Assembly: GCA_032615215.1 (NCBI GenBank)
Contig: CP128433.1
Span: forward strand, 3,183,501 to 3,247,500
DNA from: Microbulbifer sp. MKSA007
GTDB lineage: Bacteria > Pseudomonadota > Gammaproteobacteria > Pseudomonadales > Cellvibrionaceae
Direction of reading: 5' to 3'
DNA: 64,000 nucleotides
Each line of letters starts with the position of its first letter. The first letter of the stretch is position 1. The position numbers were made by a program, and so were the translations under genes. The notes below the pieces were generated by a model, which had not been told where the DNA came from, searched no databases, and saw only the letters and a program-made list of their open reading frames with translations. Below are positions 8,879 to 16,852 of the stretch, in pieces.

Positions 8879-9112
8879 TTAAACTTGTTTTTCATGAGCC
8901 CTCAGCCAACGAATAACATCAGCTACAGGTTCAACAAATTCATCGGTTATACTTTGATCAACGCCTATCTTAGAATATAGCGCCCTTGCTAAGGGTACAT
9001 TTTCAATAATTGGGACATCATTCTTGCTTGCTAAAATTTTTATCTTCCAGGATAATATAAATTCACCTTTCATAGTTACATACGGAGGCCCCGTGCTTGT
9101 ATAGGTCAGCAT
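8879..9112 (-). CDS. Stand-alone SctU/FlhB C-terminal domain protein
   Basis: A 77-residue protein matching only the cytoplasmic C-terminal piece of the export switch protein SctU (YscU/SpaS/FlhB), the part after the autocleaving NPTH site. Conserved features are PPYVTMKGE, VPIIENVPLARALYSKI and VADVIRWLRAHEK. No transmembrane region and no NPTH are present. It starts with its own ATG, which overlaps the stop of the previous gene (ATGCTGA), with a stop codon in frame nine bases upstream, so it is not just the tail of a longer frame. It could be a relic of sctU trimmed by rearrangement, or a genuine detached domain like the small FhlB proteins of some flagellar operons. The LARALY signature favours the T3SS branch. 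Confidence 0.72.
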   Translation of the reverse strand: MLTYTSTGPPYVTMKGEFILSWKIKILASKNDVPIIENVPLARALYSKIGVDQSITDEFVEPVADVIRWLRAHEKQV

Positions 9113-9450
9113 ACATTCTTATGATCTATGCCGGCTTCGTCAATTAAAGACCTGGCACCATACTCTAAAATACCTCCTTTGAATTCAAATGATGATAATA
9201 CTGGCTCCTGCTCTCTATCAACTTTCTTCAATATTTTCGAATTACTAATCGAAGCACTTGCTGACTCCGAAAGTTGTGACCTCAATGAAAGAAGGGCTAT
9301 TCCCTTCTTTGTTATATCTAAAGAAAAGTGTATCGAAAACCTCTTGAACTCTTCTAGAGTTCCAGCTTCAGTAAACTCATCCTTGTTAATTGCGCTCGCC
9401 AGCTCAGAAACCCTACTCACATCCTTCACATTTAAAGAAGCTTTTGTCAT
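9106..9450 (-). CDS. Hypothetical protein in T3SS remnant
   Basis: A 114-residue protein without a recognised domain, predicted mostly helical (VSRVSELASAI, LEEFKRFSIHF). It overlaps the next gene by seven bases, which implies translational coupling with the SctU-like fragment. Size and position would fit a small T3SS component such as a rod or regulatory protein, but I could not find a family signature and make no such claim. Confidence 0.45.
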   Translation of the reverse strand: MTKASLNVKDVSRVSELASAINKDEFTEAGTLEEFKRFSIHFSLDITKKGIALLSLRSQLSESASASISNSKILKKVDREQEPVLSSFEFKGGILEYGARSLIDEAGIDHKNVC

Positions 9451-9467
9451 TTTTTAATGTTCTAGCA

Positions 9468-9680
9468 TCAATATCCTTTCGGGATAACTTTAGCTCTATT
9501 TTGGTTTAGATTCTTATATTTATGCAAAAATGATGAAAATTCTTTAAGGCTATTATCTATTGTCTGAAGCATTGATTCCCCTAAAGGGGGCAGCTCAACT
9601 TGACGTTGGATACTATCTATAGCCTTGGGATTTTCAACGATACGAGTGACAACAAGTGGCGGACCGTTATATGAGTTCAT
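9468..9680 (-). CDS. Small hypothetical protein in T3SS remnant
   Basis: A 70-residue protein preceded by a good ribosome site (AAGGGGG, seven bases before ATG). The middle segment PPLGESMLQTIDNSLKEFSSFL vaguely resembles the N-terminal half of inner-rod proteins (SctI), but the conserved C-terminal helix is absent, so the identity stays open. It is followed after 17 bases by the 114-residue gene and belongs to the same transcription run. Confidence 0.42.
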   Translation of the reverse strand: MNSYNGPPLVVTRIVENPKAIDSIQRQVELPPLGESMLQTIDNSLKEFSSFLHKYKNLNQNRAKVIPKGY

Positions 9681-9727
9681 TTAGCCCCCTTAAGTATAAC
9701 AAAATAAATTAATGGCTATGCGTACAA

Positions 9728-10484
9728 TTAATTATCGTGCATTGCTGTCAAGCAACTCCTATTTTCCTGAAGCTTACTAAAATTATTCATTATCGTTTCT
9801 CTCTCTTCTGGAGAAAGACTTCGAGGATTCAAGCCCATATAGAAACATCCAGGCTCAAAAAATTCCACCTCGTATAACTCTAAATCATATTTCCGAACCG
9901 TATGCTCCATGTAATGCATCGAGTCCCAACTCTTGGTTGCAATAACATCTACATCGCCCTCTTTAAGCATGTCTATACACTTACTTATAGATTTACAGTC
10001 AACAAATGCAAAAGCATTTGGATGTAAATTTATCAAACTTGGATCAACTCTCAAGGACGAGTCATCAGCAACATGGCTTATAGTTTTTACTTTCGAAAAA
10101 ACATCCCTGCCAGAAATATTTGCTAGGTTATACCTTTCCTTGAGAGTAAAGCAATTAATAGATGCCTCACCAATCAACCTTTTTCCCAGCTTGTTGCACC
10201 CCCTGATCTGAGATAATCCATTGACTAATGACAACATCATAATTACCTAACGCTAGCTTTCTTTGAAGATCTCTAGCTGATAGTTTGTCAATTGAAAAAG
10301 GGGCGAATCCTTCTAAGCAATTATATTTTTAAAACAAAACATCTGACGCTTTACTTGATATTACGCTTTCAACTTGCACTCCAATACTTAGTGTCGAACT
10401 TATCTCTGCATCACTTGTCTTTTGTACAGCACCACCTATTATTATAGAACCAAATAGACACGATAAAAAATATCTCAGGTACAT
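9728..10484 (-). pseudogene. Periplasmic solute-binding protein family 3, degenerate
   Basis: The start codon at 10484 overlaps the end of the ExsA-like gene, so the two were coupled. Reading on gives a signal-peptide-like start (MYLRYFLSCLFGSIIIGGA), a TAA stop after DVLF, then open sequence FAPFSID..NYDVVIS, and a one-base shift at an AAAAA run near 10190. The next frame (10240-9728) continues as LIGEASINCFTLKERYNLANIS to DVDVIATKSWDSMHYMEH and SPEERETIM. Total length of about 252 codons and the final lobe pattern fit family-3 amino-acid-binding proteins. One nonsense codon plus one shift make it a pseudogene. A binding protein behind a T3SS activator is unusual. Confidence 0.6.
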
Positions 10485-11377
10485 TTTTGTCGAGCCTCAG
10501 ATGGAGATATTCCATATTTTGACTTATACAGCTGGGTAAAGTACGACTGACTAGAAAAACCGCTCTCTAGGGCAATATCCACCAGTCTTCTATTGGTAGT
10601 ACGAATTTGGATATCTGCGTGTCGGAGCCGCTTTTCGTTAATCCAGGCTTTTGGTGAATTTTCTTTATAAACTTGTCCAAACATTTTTTTAAAAGATGTC
10701 AAGCTCATGCCTATTTGCTTCGCATATGTAGCCACAGACCAGTTCTTCGTAGTGTTGGACTCCATGAATCTTCTAAATTTCTCATGTGTAGGATTAACCC
10801 TATTTAGCAGTTCGTCAGCAAGAATTTCCCCATGCTCACTATTTAGTTTCAAGAGAAGCAGTTCTTCCAGCTTAAGAGCATTTAACCCATCATTGTCTAA
10901 TCGGCCTAGCAGCCTAAAGGAGTCCAAAGTTATTCTCGTTAGCTCACAGCTTGGAAAGATGATTGGGGAAGCATACTTGGGTAATGAGGACTCCACCATT
11001 TTAGCAGCCTGTTTCTTGAGAATAAGCGCATTGTCATACCTCTCATAGAACCTGGCTAACATTGCTTCACGAATACGAACGCAAATAGCTACAATATCCT
11101 GGGACTCACTTTTATTACTCAAATTAAAGTCTGTATCAGAACCAACAAGCCAAACCTGCCCAACTGATAACTCAAATTTGGACTGGTTATATGTAATACT
11201 TGCAGAACCGGCTACCATCAAGACTAAATTAATAACCGGTGCAAATATGAAGGCAGCAGATTTTCCTTGAGGAATTGAAATAGTAATCAATTCTATTAAA
11301 TCACCACTATGGTGACTTTCAATAGTTATTTCCCGTTCTGAACAGCATACCTGCCCTTTACTCAAGGCAATATTCAT
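10475..11377 (-). CDS. ExsA/LcrF-like AraC family T3SS activator
   Basis: A 300-residue AraC-type regulator. The N-terminal ~170 residues form a cupin-like regulatory domain; the C-terminal ~100 hold two helix-turn-helix motifs. Several stretches run parallel to ExsA of Pseudomonas and LcrF/VirF of Yersinia: KLEELLLL, RFMESN..KNWSVATYAKQIGMSLTSFKKMFGQVY, SPKAWINEKRL and VDIALESGFSSQSYFTQLYK. Those proteins switch on all T3SS genes when an anti-activator (ExsD) releases them. The gene is intact although the machinery genes next to it are broken, so it may still control effector genes elsewhere. Its own stop overlaps the start of the binding-protein pseudogene. Family AraC is certain; the ExsA-type role follows from similarity and from neighbours. 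Confidence 0.78.
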   Translation of the reverse strand: MNIALSKGQVCCSEREITIESHHSGDLIELITISIPQGKSAAFIFAPVINLVLMVAGSASITYNQSKFELSVGQVWLVGSDTDFNLSNKSESQDIVAICVRIREAMLARFYERYDNALILKKQAAKMVESSLPKYASPIIFPSCELTRITLDSFRLLGRLDNDGLNALKLEELLLLKLNSEHGEILADELLNRVNPTHEKFRRFMESNTTKNWSVATYAKQIGMSLTSFKKMFGQVYKENSPKAWINEKRLRHADIQIRTTNRRLVDIALESGFSSQSYFTQLYKSKYGISPSEARQKCT

Positions 11378-11432
11378 ACTTTCAACAACTCACTAAAATT
11401 ATTTCTTTAAATATACCGCTCAAACTCAACAT

Positions 11433-12296
11433 CTATACAATAGACTTTGATAGTGCGTTAATTGTTGTACTATTATGAGAGTGTAGATCATCAATCATAG
11501 ATTGAAATGCACTATTTAGGTTATCGACTAAGTTTATCTGCGCATTATTAGGAAAAGTTTCTGAGGAAAATTTACTTAGCGGGGTTTGGTAGTCCCCTAC
11601 ACCTCTCCAATCAGCAATACTTGCGTTATTTTTGTATGATTTTTTCCAGGGCATGGGATTGTAAGCAGGGTCCAGAGTATTCAATTTCCTTTGCTCAAAA
11701 TAGAGTCTTTCATGTAGGTCATACATTACGACCATTTCAATTTCGCCTTTTAGTGAAAGCTGCTCCTGAAACCAACTATCTACTGCATTTATCCTGCTTT
11801 TTAAATCTGTAACAGCTTTTTGTTTATCCACTAAATGTTCAACAAGTAGCCCATTCATCTCAAAAACAATTTTCTCTGGTGCAACCTCAATATCATTATG
11901 ATAATATCTACCTGCATCATAGACCGAAAATACACCCGCGTTGATATCCGCCCTCATCTTATTTCGCAAAGCTTCTCTTGCCGCACGAACCTCCTCACTT
12001 ATTTGCTCGGGTGCTTGATCATCCTGAGTATAGAGCTTCGCAATTGCATCCACATCTTGTTCGAATGCACCATTCGCATCAAACAGAAGTAACTTGGACC
12101 CTTCTGATAGCACAGCAATCATAGCTGTAGGCGAACTTCGAGTTTGACCTAGAATCTCACCTTCTGTTGCTTCACGTACATTCCCATCACTGTCATAGCG
12201 AAATTTCGATGCTCCAAAAAGCCAAACATCCCCACCACTATCAGATAGGTTAGTTTCTTCACTTTTGGTCGCTTTCATACTATTCTGGGAGGCCAT
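11433..12296 (-). CDS. Hypothetical protein upstream of T3SS activator
   Basis: A 287-residue soluble protein with no recognised domain. I chose the ATG at 12296 (MASQNSMKATKSEETN) because AAGGG lies nine bases before it; a TTG nine codons upstream is the alternative. The start is Ser/Thr/Asn-rich and unstructured, as in secreted T3SS substrates, and there is no Sec signal. The middle is helical (EQISEEVRAAREALRNKMR), and the C-terminus has an amphipathic helix (NLVDNLNSAFQSMIDDL). It is separated by 55 bases from the activator and probably shares its transcript. It could be a translocator, tip protein or effector, or something unrelated. Confidence 0.5.
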   Translation of the reverse strand: MASQNSMKATKSEETNLSDSGGDVWLFGASKFRYDSDGNVREATEGEILGQTRSSPTAMIAVLSEGSKLLLFDANGAFEQDVDAIAKLYTQDDQAPEQISEEVRAAREALRNKMRADINAGVFSVYDAGRYYHNDIEVAPEKIVFEMNGLLVEHLVDKQKAVTDLKSRINAVDSWFQEQLSLKGEIEMVVMYDLHERLYFEQRKLNTLDPAYNPMPWKKSYKNNASIADWRGVGDYQTPLSKFSSETFPNNAQINLVDNLNSAFQSMIDDLHSHNSTTINALSKSIV

Positions 12297-12859
12297 ACTA
12301 ATAACCCTTAGGCTCGCCCCCAATTGATTCCGGTCATACTGTCTCCTTTGAGCCTACACCAGTTTTGTATACATCTTGTGCGAAATCTATATGTTATCGA
12401 GTGACCCAGTAAGAATTTTCGGTTTTGCTAAATGCCCCGGGGAAAATTCTTGTTTCAGTACAATATTTAGTAGCCATGTTACGTAGTATCAGAATTCACG
12501 CTTTAGATTTTCCTGTTTTTTTTTTTGATTTTAGACTTTTTTCCCTGTTTCGTGGCACAGTGCTTCATCTAGCTTAGCCCCCTCAATCACTCCACTAATA
12601 TGTGTGTCTGACTTCGCGTATTAAGTGTCCTGCAAGGCTTAAAGTTTATTCTGCTTCACATCTATCGCTCTAAATTTGATTTAACTCATGCTGAAGTAGT
12701 ACATTTTTTTGAAGCGAGACTTCCCAGTTTATTGTTCTTCGCTGGATATCTCTCAAAGTTATTTATGCTGACCTATTTAAGCCTCATTCAACTTAATCCT
12801 ATTAAACCCTGTATCCATTTGATCTAGCGTTTGAAGTATCGTTTAATCTATCAGTTGAT
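12297..12859. other. Intergenic, no gene seen
   Basis: AT-rich stretch upstream of the T3SS remnant, probably containing its promoter. A palindrome-like TTTTTTTTTTTG run at about 12517 is the only notable feature. Confidence 0.4.
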
Positions 12860-13110
12860 TGTTCTGTGCCCTTCCATTTCCGTTTTCAGCCCCGACTCAG
12901 TCATCGACCTCACAAACATCCACACCCTATCGGTGATCAACAATTGGGATCAGCTCTTTACGAGCTTCTGTCTGCTATACGGCCGATAGCTGAAAATTTT
13001 TATCACTCCTTGATTGCCCCGCCTCCCCGCCAAGTTATCAGTCTTGATGATGCGACTGATTTATACTCTACTTACTCAGCGTGACATCAATACTGTTCAT
13101 GTGTTTCCAT
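12860..13110 (+). pseudogene. Possible IS1380-type transposase fragment
   Basis: An open frame of 72 codons contains LYELLSAIRPIAENFY followed by PPPRQVISLDDATD, which resembles the segment of IS1380-family transposases where a helix leads into the first catalytic Asp (IVLDxDATD). After that the frame breaks. The similarity is short, so the family call is tentative; that it is transposon debris is likely given the surroundings. Confidence 0.35.
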
Positions 13111-13259
13111 TTGGCAGGTTCTACAAAGATAATCTTAGCTTCCTTAATCTGCGGATTTCTTTATGATTTGTATTTAAAACTGTCACTCTCTATCATCAGT
13201 ATCTCCATATGGATACCACATCAGCTGCCAGCTCTTTGGATTTGCATCACCTAAGGTGA

Positions 13260-13480
13260 TTCTGGATACATCGGTATGGTAAAGCGGGAATATCTGAAAG
13301 AGACAATGGTGGGCTGGTACATAGCGTTTAGACCGAACAAGCTAAATCCCTTCCAGGTCAAATGTCACTTCGTAAAGTTGAAAAGAAAGAGATGCAGGTT
13401 AGGGTCACCCCTTCCGCTATATCAAGTGTCAGCTTGGCTACAATAATGCTCGATAACGCGGGTTGGTGAAAAATACTTGA
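13260..13480 (+). pseudogene. IS5 family transposase fragment
   Basis: A short decayed piece reads GGLVHSV..TEQAKSLPGQ, then KKEMQVRVTPSAISS. At the DNA level the end (GCTTGGCTACAATAATGCTCG) parallels the minus-strand IS5 remnant at 3640-4255 (AGTTTAGCTACAATAAGGCACG), so both derive from the same kind of element in opposite orientations. Confidence 0.5.
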
Positions 13481-13694
13481 CACCTGTAATTACAGGTAGG
13501 CTTTACGATTTTATGGATAGGGAGAAAATATCTTGCTGCCTTGGGATATTGCGCCTGAAATCCGTACACAGAGGAATTCAGACAAAAACTTGGGAGATTT
13601 GTGCAAAAGTTAAAGCTATCTTCGTGAGAAGCCCAATTTTTATCCAGCCCAGGCTGGTCCGATAATAAGACCTCCTTAATCAGAAGTCTCTTCG

Positions 13695-13930
13695 AGAGTC
13701 TCTGAACAACTCCGCAATGTCTCTGCAGGCCTTGAATATTGCAGGGTTAAGCGTAGATCGCCGTGAATGGCTGTACAGCTGTGGCCTTTAAGACCTGCCC
13801 TTCGGGGCTTGCGTAGCGATTCACACTCCGCGCTGCGACTTATTGAAAGATCTAGCGATTCCTGCCAAGCCGCGCCTTGATTGTGAACCGCTCTGCATCC
13901 AGAGGTATCATGAAGTTGTTCAGAGGCACC
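13695..13930. repeat. MITE-like inverted-repeat element, degenerate copy A
   Basis: A diverged 236-bp relative of the two 263-bp elements at 19675 and 46968. It keeps the ends (AGTCTCTGAACAACTCC and, inverted, AGTTGTTCAGAGGCACC) and much of the interior (TTCACACTCCGCGCTGCGACTT, CGCGCCTTGATTGTGAACCGCT region). No target duplication remains. The open frame on its minus strand is a by-product. Confidence 0.82.
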
Positions 13931-14316
13931 TAATTCTTGATGGCGGAAGCCTCCCACGAAAGTTGCCGTAAAATATTTTGCGGAATATTGGTTAATCAAC
14001 GCTAGAATTTTTTTTATTTAATCGATATATTTTTTACAAACTTGAAATTGGCATCTACTGTAACCAGAGGTACTAAAAATGACCAGAACTAATAATTTCG
14101 TCGAAGAATTCTAAAGCAGGAAAATCTGCATTTAGTTACCATAACTCAAGTAAATGACTTATAGGATTTTCACTCTATGATAACTAGGTTCCACCTATAT
14201 ATACCTTTTGTATGGATATAGAGGGCCGTAAATTGTTTTTTAATTTGTAAAATACCCGAGATCTTCATAGGATTAGCTTAGCAGGTCTTATAGTTAAGGT
14301 TTGAAATTACTACTTT
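13931..14316. other. Intergenic, no gene seen
   Basis: AT-rich spacer between the degenerate inverted-repeat element and a small plus-strand gene; no coding signal. Confidence 0.4.
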
Positions 14317-14670
14317 ATGTCTAAAATAACTCATGTAAACCAGACAATTAGCACAGGTAAAATAGATTCTAAGTACTCAGCTGACATTGCTGTCGACCAG
14401 TATCAGGGGGAGTTCTGCCATGTGCGTAAAGATATGCAAAGATTGATAGATATAAACTTTAATCGCTTACCTCTTTCCTCCCCCAATTTTATTACTGGGG
14501 GCGACGCGCCTATTGATGCAAGTACTTCTAAACGAGCACTAATTCGTTTTTTACAACAACTAAGTACAATAACAGGAGCGGCCAGCACTTTAAATATTGC
14601 AGAAAAACTCACTGAAGTTGTAAAAATTGTAGAGAATGTTGAAAATGATATTTTGCATAGCAAATCATAA
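14317..14670 (+). CDS. Small hypothetical protein
   Basis: A 117-residue soluble protein, not recognised. A Ser/Thr-rich first 40 residues without Sec signal are followed by a helical C-terminus (RALIRFLQQLSTI, IAEKLTEVVKIVENVENDI). The size, the disordered start and the closeness to T3SS remnants and the OTU gene would suit a secretion-related protein, but nothing proves it. Confidence 0.4.
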   Translation: MSKITHVNQTISTGKIDSKYSADIAVDQYQGEFCHVRKDMQRLIDINFNRLPLSSPNFITGGDAPIDASTSKRALIRFLQQLSTITGAASTLNIAEKLTEVVKIVENVENDILHSKS

Positions 14671-14800
14671 GGGTAATTAGCACAACGGTCAATTTATTCA
14701 ACCGTATATAGATTTACTACTTTTGATTACCCAAAAATCGCTGAACTGATTAATTTTATACCACCCTTAAAGAATCTAATAATTATGAACAGGATAAATT

Positions 14801-14979
14801 ATGCTGTCCTTTAACTTTAGTCCACCTAAGATTTTCCATACAAGTAAACCATCCAAGAAATCTCTACAGTGCACACTAGAACCTAACACTGCATCAAGCT
14901 TTGAGAGACTTCGTAGATATACTTTTAAATCGTATATTATAGTTTTTGCTGATACCAATGGAGTATATAGTGGTTGTAG
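14801..14979 (+). pseudogene. Gene start cut by the IS3 element
   Basis: A frame starts at 14801 with AGGA six bases upstream and runs (MLSFNFSPPKIFHTSK..., 60 codons) straight into the left end of the IS3 element at 14980. The sequence after the element continues the OTU gene in a different frame, so I cannot show that the two halves were one gene. No domain is recognised. Confidence 0.3.
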
Positions 14980-15037
14980 TGGTCTAATCCTTCCGGACAC
15001 TTCGCTAAGATGGTAAAACTACCAAGCGAGGTGAAGT

Positions 15038-15328
15038 ATGACAACAAAAGGTACACGTCGGCATTTCAAGCCGGAATTTAAGAAAGACGCCGTAGCGCTA
15101 GTCTCTGAGCAAGGGTATTCAATTTCTAAAGCAGCAGAGGTTGTAGGAACAACAGCCAATAACCTGCGACGCTGGATAAAGGAACTGAAGCAGGAAGAAG
15201 ACGGTGTGAGGTTGGATGTAGGTGAGCGCGCAGAATTAGAGCGATTACGACGTGAAAATAAGCAGTTGCGGATGGAGAAAGAAATCCTAAAAAAGGCCAG
15301 CGCCTTCTTTGCGAAAGAAATGAAATAA
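15038..15328 (+). CDS. IS3 family transposase OrfA
   Basis: A 96-residue protein with a helix-turn-helix (FKPEFKKDAVALVSEQ, then SISKAAEVVGTTANNLRRWI) and a C-terminal leucine-zipper segment (ELERLRRENKQLRMEKEIL). It binds the element ends. It overlaps the start of the OrfB frame, which is open from about 15320 in the other phase, so an OrfAB fusion by programmed frameshifting near the run AAAGAAATGAAATAAAG is likely, as in other IS3 elements. Confidence 0.92.
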   Translation: MTTKGTRRHFKPEFKKDAVALVSEQGYSISKAAEVVGTTANNLRRWIKELKQEEDGVRLDVGERAELERLRRENKQLRMEKEILKKASAFFAKEMK

Positions 15329-15372
15329 AGTACAGCTTTATTGAAAAACAGCAAGGCAGCTTTCCTGTTAGG

Positions 15373-16176
15373 GTGCTCTGCCGGGTAATGCAAGTAAGTA
15401 AAACTGGTTATTACGATTGGTGTTGCCGTGGTAATAGCTCAATAGATGCTCAAACATGGCAACTATGCCATCGTTTGAAGGCCCTATTTGCAGAATCTAG
15501 ACAGAGCCTGGGAAGTCGTCGGTTAATGAAGCTGTTACGTAAAGAAGGCTTTGAAGTCGGGCGCTATCGAGTCCGCAAGCTCATGAAAAAGCTAGGCTTG
15601 GCAGTAAAGCGTAAGAAGCGATTTACACTGACGACAGACAGTAAACATCACCTGCCGGTCGCAGAGAACCTTCTGAATAGGGAGTTCTCACCGAGCGCTA
15701 AAAATCAAGTTTGGACGACTGATATTACATATATTTGGACTTCGCAGGGCTGGTTGTACTTGGCGGTAGTGATTGATCTCTATTCGCGCCGGATTATTGG
15801 TTGGCATCTAGATCGCAAGATGGAAACGGCCCTGGTAACTCGTGCGTTGATGATGGCTGTCAATTTGCGTTCGCCCCCAAAAGGTCTCCTGCATCACTCT
15901 GATCGTGGCAGTCAGTATGCCAGCCATACCTACCAAACGTTATTGAGTCAGCATGGGATGGTGTGTTCAATGAGCCGTAAGGGAAATTGTTGGGACAACG
16001 CACCGACTGAACGTTTCTTCAGCAGCCTGAAGCGGGAGTGGGTAACGGGAAACCTTTATCCGACAAGGGAGGATGCGGTAGCAGATGTAAGAGCCTATAT
16101 TGCTTATTACAACTCACGCAGAATACATACAACACTGGGAGACCTAGCCCCTATCGAATTTGAGAAATGTGCTTAA
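15373..16176 (+). CDS. IS3 family transposase OrfB (DDE integrase core)
   Basis: A 267-residue catalytic subunit. It has an HTH_21-type start (LGSRRLMKLLRKEGFEVGRYRV) and the DDE residues in WTTDITYI, HSDRGSQYAS and NAPTERFFSSLKREW, ending with RRIHTTLGDLAPIEFE. A GTG start is given, but the frame extends upstream (KYSFIEKQQGSFPVR), so the natural product is probably an OrfAB fusion made by frameshifting. Sequence is intact, so the element may be active. Confidence 0.92.
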   Translation: MLCRVMQVSKTGYYDWCCRGNSSIDAQTWQLCHRLKALFAESRQSLGSRRLMKLLRKEGFEVGRYRVRKLMKKLGLAVKRKKRFTLTTDSKHHLPVAENLLNREFSPSAKNQVWTTDITYIWTSQGWLYLAVVIDLYSRRIIGWHLDRKMETALVTRALMMAVNLRSPPKGLLHHSDRGSQYASHTYQTLLSQHGMVCSMSRKGNCWDNAPTERFFSSLKREWVTGNLYPTREDAVADVRAYIAYYNSRRIHTTLGDLAPIEFEKCA

Positions 16177-16215
16177 AGAAGTGTCCGGTTGGAGTTGACC
16201 ACAACAGGTCAGCAT

Positions 16216-16725
16216 ATGGAAACCCCCTCAGAAATAACATCTTCTGCATCGATCGAAAAGCCACCCTCTCCGATACAAAAAAAATCAGCTTTACATAAGT
16301 GTGTAAATGATATTAAGAAGCGCGGAGCTTGGAACACCAAGCTTTTAGATATGCACCCATCTCTTTTGCCTCAATGTATAATAAGGCCTATCAATATAAT
16401 TTCTCCTGGCTACAACCAGGTCTTGGCGATAGGTGAAGAGTTTTCTAGTTCGTCTGCAGTAAATTTATTCCTAGACAACAATCACTATCAACTAATTAAC
16501 AATGTAGTCAAGAATCCATCAGATTTGATTGAGTTAGAAAAAGCAAAGCAGCTAGAATTAACTAATGCCCCAGAAGATGGAAATTGCTTATTTGCAGCAA
16601 CAGCTAAATATTTAAATAACCTTCAGATTAATTATGCATCTCTTCGACAGAAACTTGGTGACTGGGTAGCAGATAATCCTAACCACTCATTAGCTCAAGG
16701 TTTTGTCATTAATGAAATTATTTAG
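16216..16725 (+). CDS. OTU-type cysteine protease, truncated
   Basis: A 169-residue protein with the hallmarks of OTU deubiquitinases. PEDGNCLFAATAKYL (Asp121, Cys124) is the catalytic-cysteine motif and is followed by LRQKLGDWV. The motif NLFLDNNHYQLI (His90), typical of the C-terminal catalytic histidine of OTU domains, stands before the cysteine motif instead of after it. The protein stops shortly after the Cys motif. Either this is the join of two tandem OTU domains (end of the first, start of the second), or a permuted OTU fold. Bacterial OTU proteins are usually effectors injected into host cells. It begins 15 bases after the IS3 element. The ATG at 16216 is chosen; an upstream start would lie in the IS end. 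Confidence 0.6.
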   Translation: METPSEITSSASIEKPPSPIQKKSALHKCVNDIKKRGAWNTKLLDMHPSLLPQCIIRPINIISPGYNQVLAIGEEFSSSSAVNLFLDNNHYQLINNVVKNPSDLIELEKAKQLELTNAPEDGNCLFAATAKYLNNLQINYASLRQKLGDWVADNPNHSLAQGFVINEII

Positions 16726-16852
16726 TCTGCATTGCTGCGTTGTGTTTCCAATCTGTCCAGGAAGGCTTGCCTCCCTCTTTGATCCGTCAACCTTATACTC
16801 GAAATGAAACTTTCTCATGCATTGAGATTTACAAATCTGCGCCTCCTTTGAG

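Larger units (their letters stand above)
14980..16201 (+). mobile_element. Complete IS3 family insertion sequence
   Basis: A 1222-bp element. Its ends are imperfect inverted repeats: left TGGTCTAATCCTTCCGGACAC and right, inverted, TGGTCAACTCCAACCGGACAC. It carries intact orfA and orfB. I see no clear target duplication (GTAG before, CAAC after). It lies directly upstream of the OTU-type gene and could have disrupted it or could supply a promoter. Confidence 0.9.

Noticed and set aside
9468..9680. T3SS inner-rod protein SctI
   Set aside because: Only a vague N-terminal resemblance; the conserved C-terminal helix is missing, so I left it as hypothetical.
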